64,000 nt of DNA from Riptortus pedestris (taxonomy: Eukaryota > Arthropoda > Insecta > Hemiptera > Alydidae): NCBI GenBank assembly GCA_019009955.1, contig CM032230.1, positions 102,022,001-102,086,000 of the forward strand. Reading direction: 5' to 3'. How positions within the stretch are numbered: position 1 is the first letter of the stretch; every line of letters begins with the position of its first letter. The notes below the pieces were generated by a model. That model saw only the letters and a program-made list of their open reading frames with translations, ran no database searches and was not told the DNA's origin. Both the position numbers and the translations under genes were made by a program. Shown here one piece after another: positions 61,601-64,000 of the stretch.

Positions 61601-64000
61601 TCTTTGGATTCAGAGTTCTATTTGGCTCCCTTATGGGAACTTCAATTCTATTCCGTGGCATAAGCACCAATAACAATCCTAGTCACAATCTCTGAATAGA
61701 GTACAGTAACTGAGTACAGTTAGCTTCGGTAGAAAAAAGTGGATTGAAAACCAAGTAAATGAAGTTTATTTAATTTAAATGTTTTAACAAAAGTATTTAT
61801 AAGTAAGAAAAACAAAACCCATTTTTTACTACCATATTCTCGCCCAGTAAGTACAGTCTTCTCTTTACTCAGATACTGAAAACCTTTTAGTTCTGGTTTG
61901 TTTTCTGCATCTAAAAATTGAGTTAGTACATTTTTATTTTTTGATAGGGGGGGGGGGTAGTGGTTAGGTTATTTCTAGAGTAAATGGCTTCAGTAAAATA
62001 CCGTCTTCCTTAGAGTTGAAAGCTGTAGATAACCTGCCCTGATTATCCTTAGGAGCATAATATATTTGAAAATTAATAAATTTAACTAAACTTTTAACAT
62101 ATTTGCAGTAGTGTAGTAACATTATTAACCTGTAATCTTCATCTTTTTTACCCCCCCTCCCCAATTTTTTCCCCTCTTATTCCATCCATGCAGCATGTTT
62201 TCTTTTTGAAAAAAGAATCTTTTGTGATTTGGGAGTAAAGTGCCTTGTATAATGACTTGTAAAATAAAAGCCACCCCCCCCACCCCATAAATGATGATGT
62301 ATTTCTTTCTCAGAGAATCTTTTTCTTCTTCATCTTAGAAAAAAGAGAAAGATAAAAATAAAGTGAGAAATAGTCTTTTCCTTGTGTCTGCTTGTGAGTA
62401 AATTTTTCTCACTCTTTTATCACCCTCCAATTTTTTTAAAATTAATTTTAACACTTTGTATATAAATTTTGAAAATTTCTTGTTGATAACATTTTATTTT
62501 TATTTCTAGTTTCATCTTATGTTAAATAAGTAAAATTGAGGAAGTGAAAGACACCTGCTTTACTATTCAACCTTGTATGAGCAGTAGATCTCATCCCCTC
62601 CTCTTCAAAATATATCAAAAACAGTAAGAAAGAATTGCTGGATCTTCAATGGTTATTGTATAATTAAGTTTAGACTAGTTTCATTAATAACATGAATGTA
62701 TTTGCAGATCAATATTTTTTAACAAGATTAAGGATAATTATTTATTTATTTTTTTTGAGGAGGAGGAGGACTTTTGTGTCACAAAGTATTTTCATTACAT
62801 ATTTAAGAAACCCAATATTGTAAAGGAAATTTAACTAATTTTAAAATTTTGGTAATGTTATTTTTTAATTCAGCCTCAATTTCATGAGTATTTTAAAAGT
62901 AACAATTTTTAAACAAAAAAAATCAACTATTTTCTGTTGCTCCTTGTAGTCAGATACTTTTGTACTATTACTATTTCATATAGATTCGTTACAGCAATAA
63001 CTGCATGCAATACCCCCATTCACCTTTAGGATCTTTAATGTAACATTTCTTTTATACCATAAGGCTTGTTCACACTGTATAGTTCAATGTTGATGCTCAT
63101 TCGGTATCAGCAATTTACAAAATACAATGAAAAACTAATGGAACTGGCAGAGAGACTTGCTCTCTGACTTCTGCTACTTGGCAGCAGTCACACTAAACCG
63201 GAAACAAGTAGGATTTTGTAGCAAATTGATAAAATATTATTTGTGCGTGAATGGGATTGAACTGAACTGTATTTTTACCTTACCAATGTGATGGGGCCAC
63301 CAACAGGAAGTGCATTTAATTTGAATATTTTTCATTCTTTAAATTTATAGTATTCTATTTAACTAGGATTACAAATAAATCTGGCAACTTAACATTTATT
63401 TTTTCTTTTGAAGTCGATTCCAAACATTTTTTTTCCTATAGCCCGTTTTTATTTAGATCTAATATAGGTGAAAATAATTACAACCCTTCATAGCATTAAT
63501 TTTGAGATTAAATATGAATGGGGCACATTAACTATTTCTTCATAAACCTGAAGAAAATTCATGAACTTTTATTTAATATATAAATATGAAAGTACCTTAG
63601 GAAAAAGGCAGTATTTTTAAATACCTGTTTATATCAATGCTTTATTGTCATGTCCAAAATACCCGTATGATAATCCACTTTTACTAGATTCAATCAAGCA
63701 TATATTGCTATTCGTTCTTTACTTTTAAAAATGAATTACTTTTGCAATGTTGTATTTCATAGCTGATTTACATCTTTGAGAGTATTACTTACAAACTCCA
63801 CATTTCTGAGCTTACGTCATTCTACAAAAAGCAATAAATTTAATTTATTTACACACCCGTACACACTCACTTTATTCATTTCAACAGCATTTTATTTAAT
63901 ATAAATGCTTTTGAAATAATCATAAGCCTTAGAAAAATATGACACATCCAAAATATATTCATAAAAAAGGGAATGTTTATAAAAATAAAAATGTTAGTAA
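58650..64000. other. Intergenic or intronic, no gene recognised
   Basis: AT-rich with homopolymer tracts (C-run at 60333-60341, G-run at 61948-61958, C-runs at 62151 and 62274). A lone family fragment (TTTTAGCAGATTTCCCTTTT) lies at 59051, and a possible decayed SINE body (GTAGATAACCTGCCCTGATT) near 62026. One short minus-strand frame with coding-like look at 60287-60241 is discussed under findings. No RNA gene or exon I can support. Confidence 0.5.

Overview
This is a eukaryotic nuclear window, AT-rich and packed with introns, homopolymer G/C runs, (TA)n microsatellites and degenerate transposons. The protein families, the mariner and piggyBac remnants and a shutdown-type FKBP gene point to an arthropod, probably an insect. 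That placement is inferred, and no finer assignment is supported. I traced four protein-coding genes exon by exon, checking reading phase across every splice junction.

Layout. (1) 1-8289: no gene seen, mostly repeat debris. (2) 8290-21106, minus strand: a seven-exon WDFY2 orthologue (WD-repeat propeller with an inserted FYVE domain; an endosomal PI3P-binding scaffold family). (3) 21590-26715, plus strand: a six-exon SNRPB (Sm protein B/B'), head-to-head with WDFY2 across about 0.6 kb. Its first exon carries only the ATG. (4) 26760-30186: a broken mariner copy and repeat debris. (5) 30187-37011, plus: a five-exon SCO1 (mitochondrial copper chaperone for cytochrome c oxidase assembly). (6) 37030-40381: repeats and two tRNA-derived SINEs. 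(7) 40382-52845, plus: an eight-exon FKBP/TPR gene matching FKBP6/shutdown, the Hsp90 co-chaperone family of the piRNA pathway. (8) 52846-64000: a broken piggyBac element with intact TTAA target duplication, a second broken mariner, a dead LINE on the minus strand, and otherwise low-complexity AT-rich sequence with no convincing gene.

The genes belong to separate housekeeping processes (endosome signalling, splicing, respiratory-chain assembly, transposon silencing) and show no operon-like logic. The main structure outside genes is one interspersed repeat family seen more than a dozen times. One end is a perfect or near-perfect palindrome centred on TTAA (AGCAGATTTCCC / GGGAAATCTGCT). The other end repeats the same 12-mer inverted, next to a second small hairpin. 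The interior carries a (TA)n tract and a G-tract. This layout resembles Helentron-associated non-autonomous elements (HINE/DINE-1 type). Copies seed most of the microsatellites, host a nested Ginger/KRBA2-like DNA transposon, form a 270-bp-arm inverted repeat inside intron 1 of the shutdown/FKBP6-like gene, and have a seven-copy tandem array of the terminal palindrome in intron 4 of the same gene. Four tRNA-derived SINEs are also present, three with clear target-site duplications.
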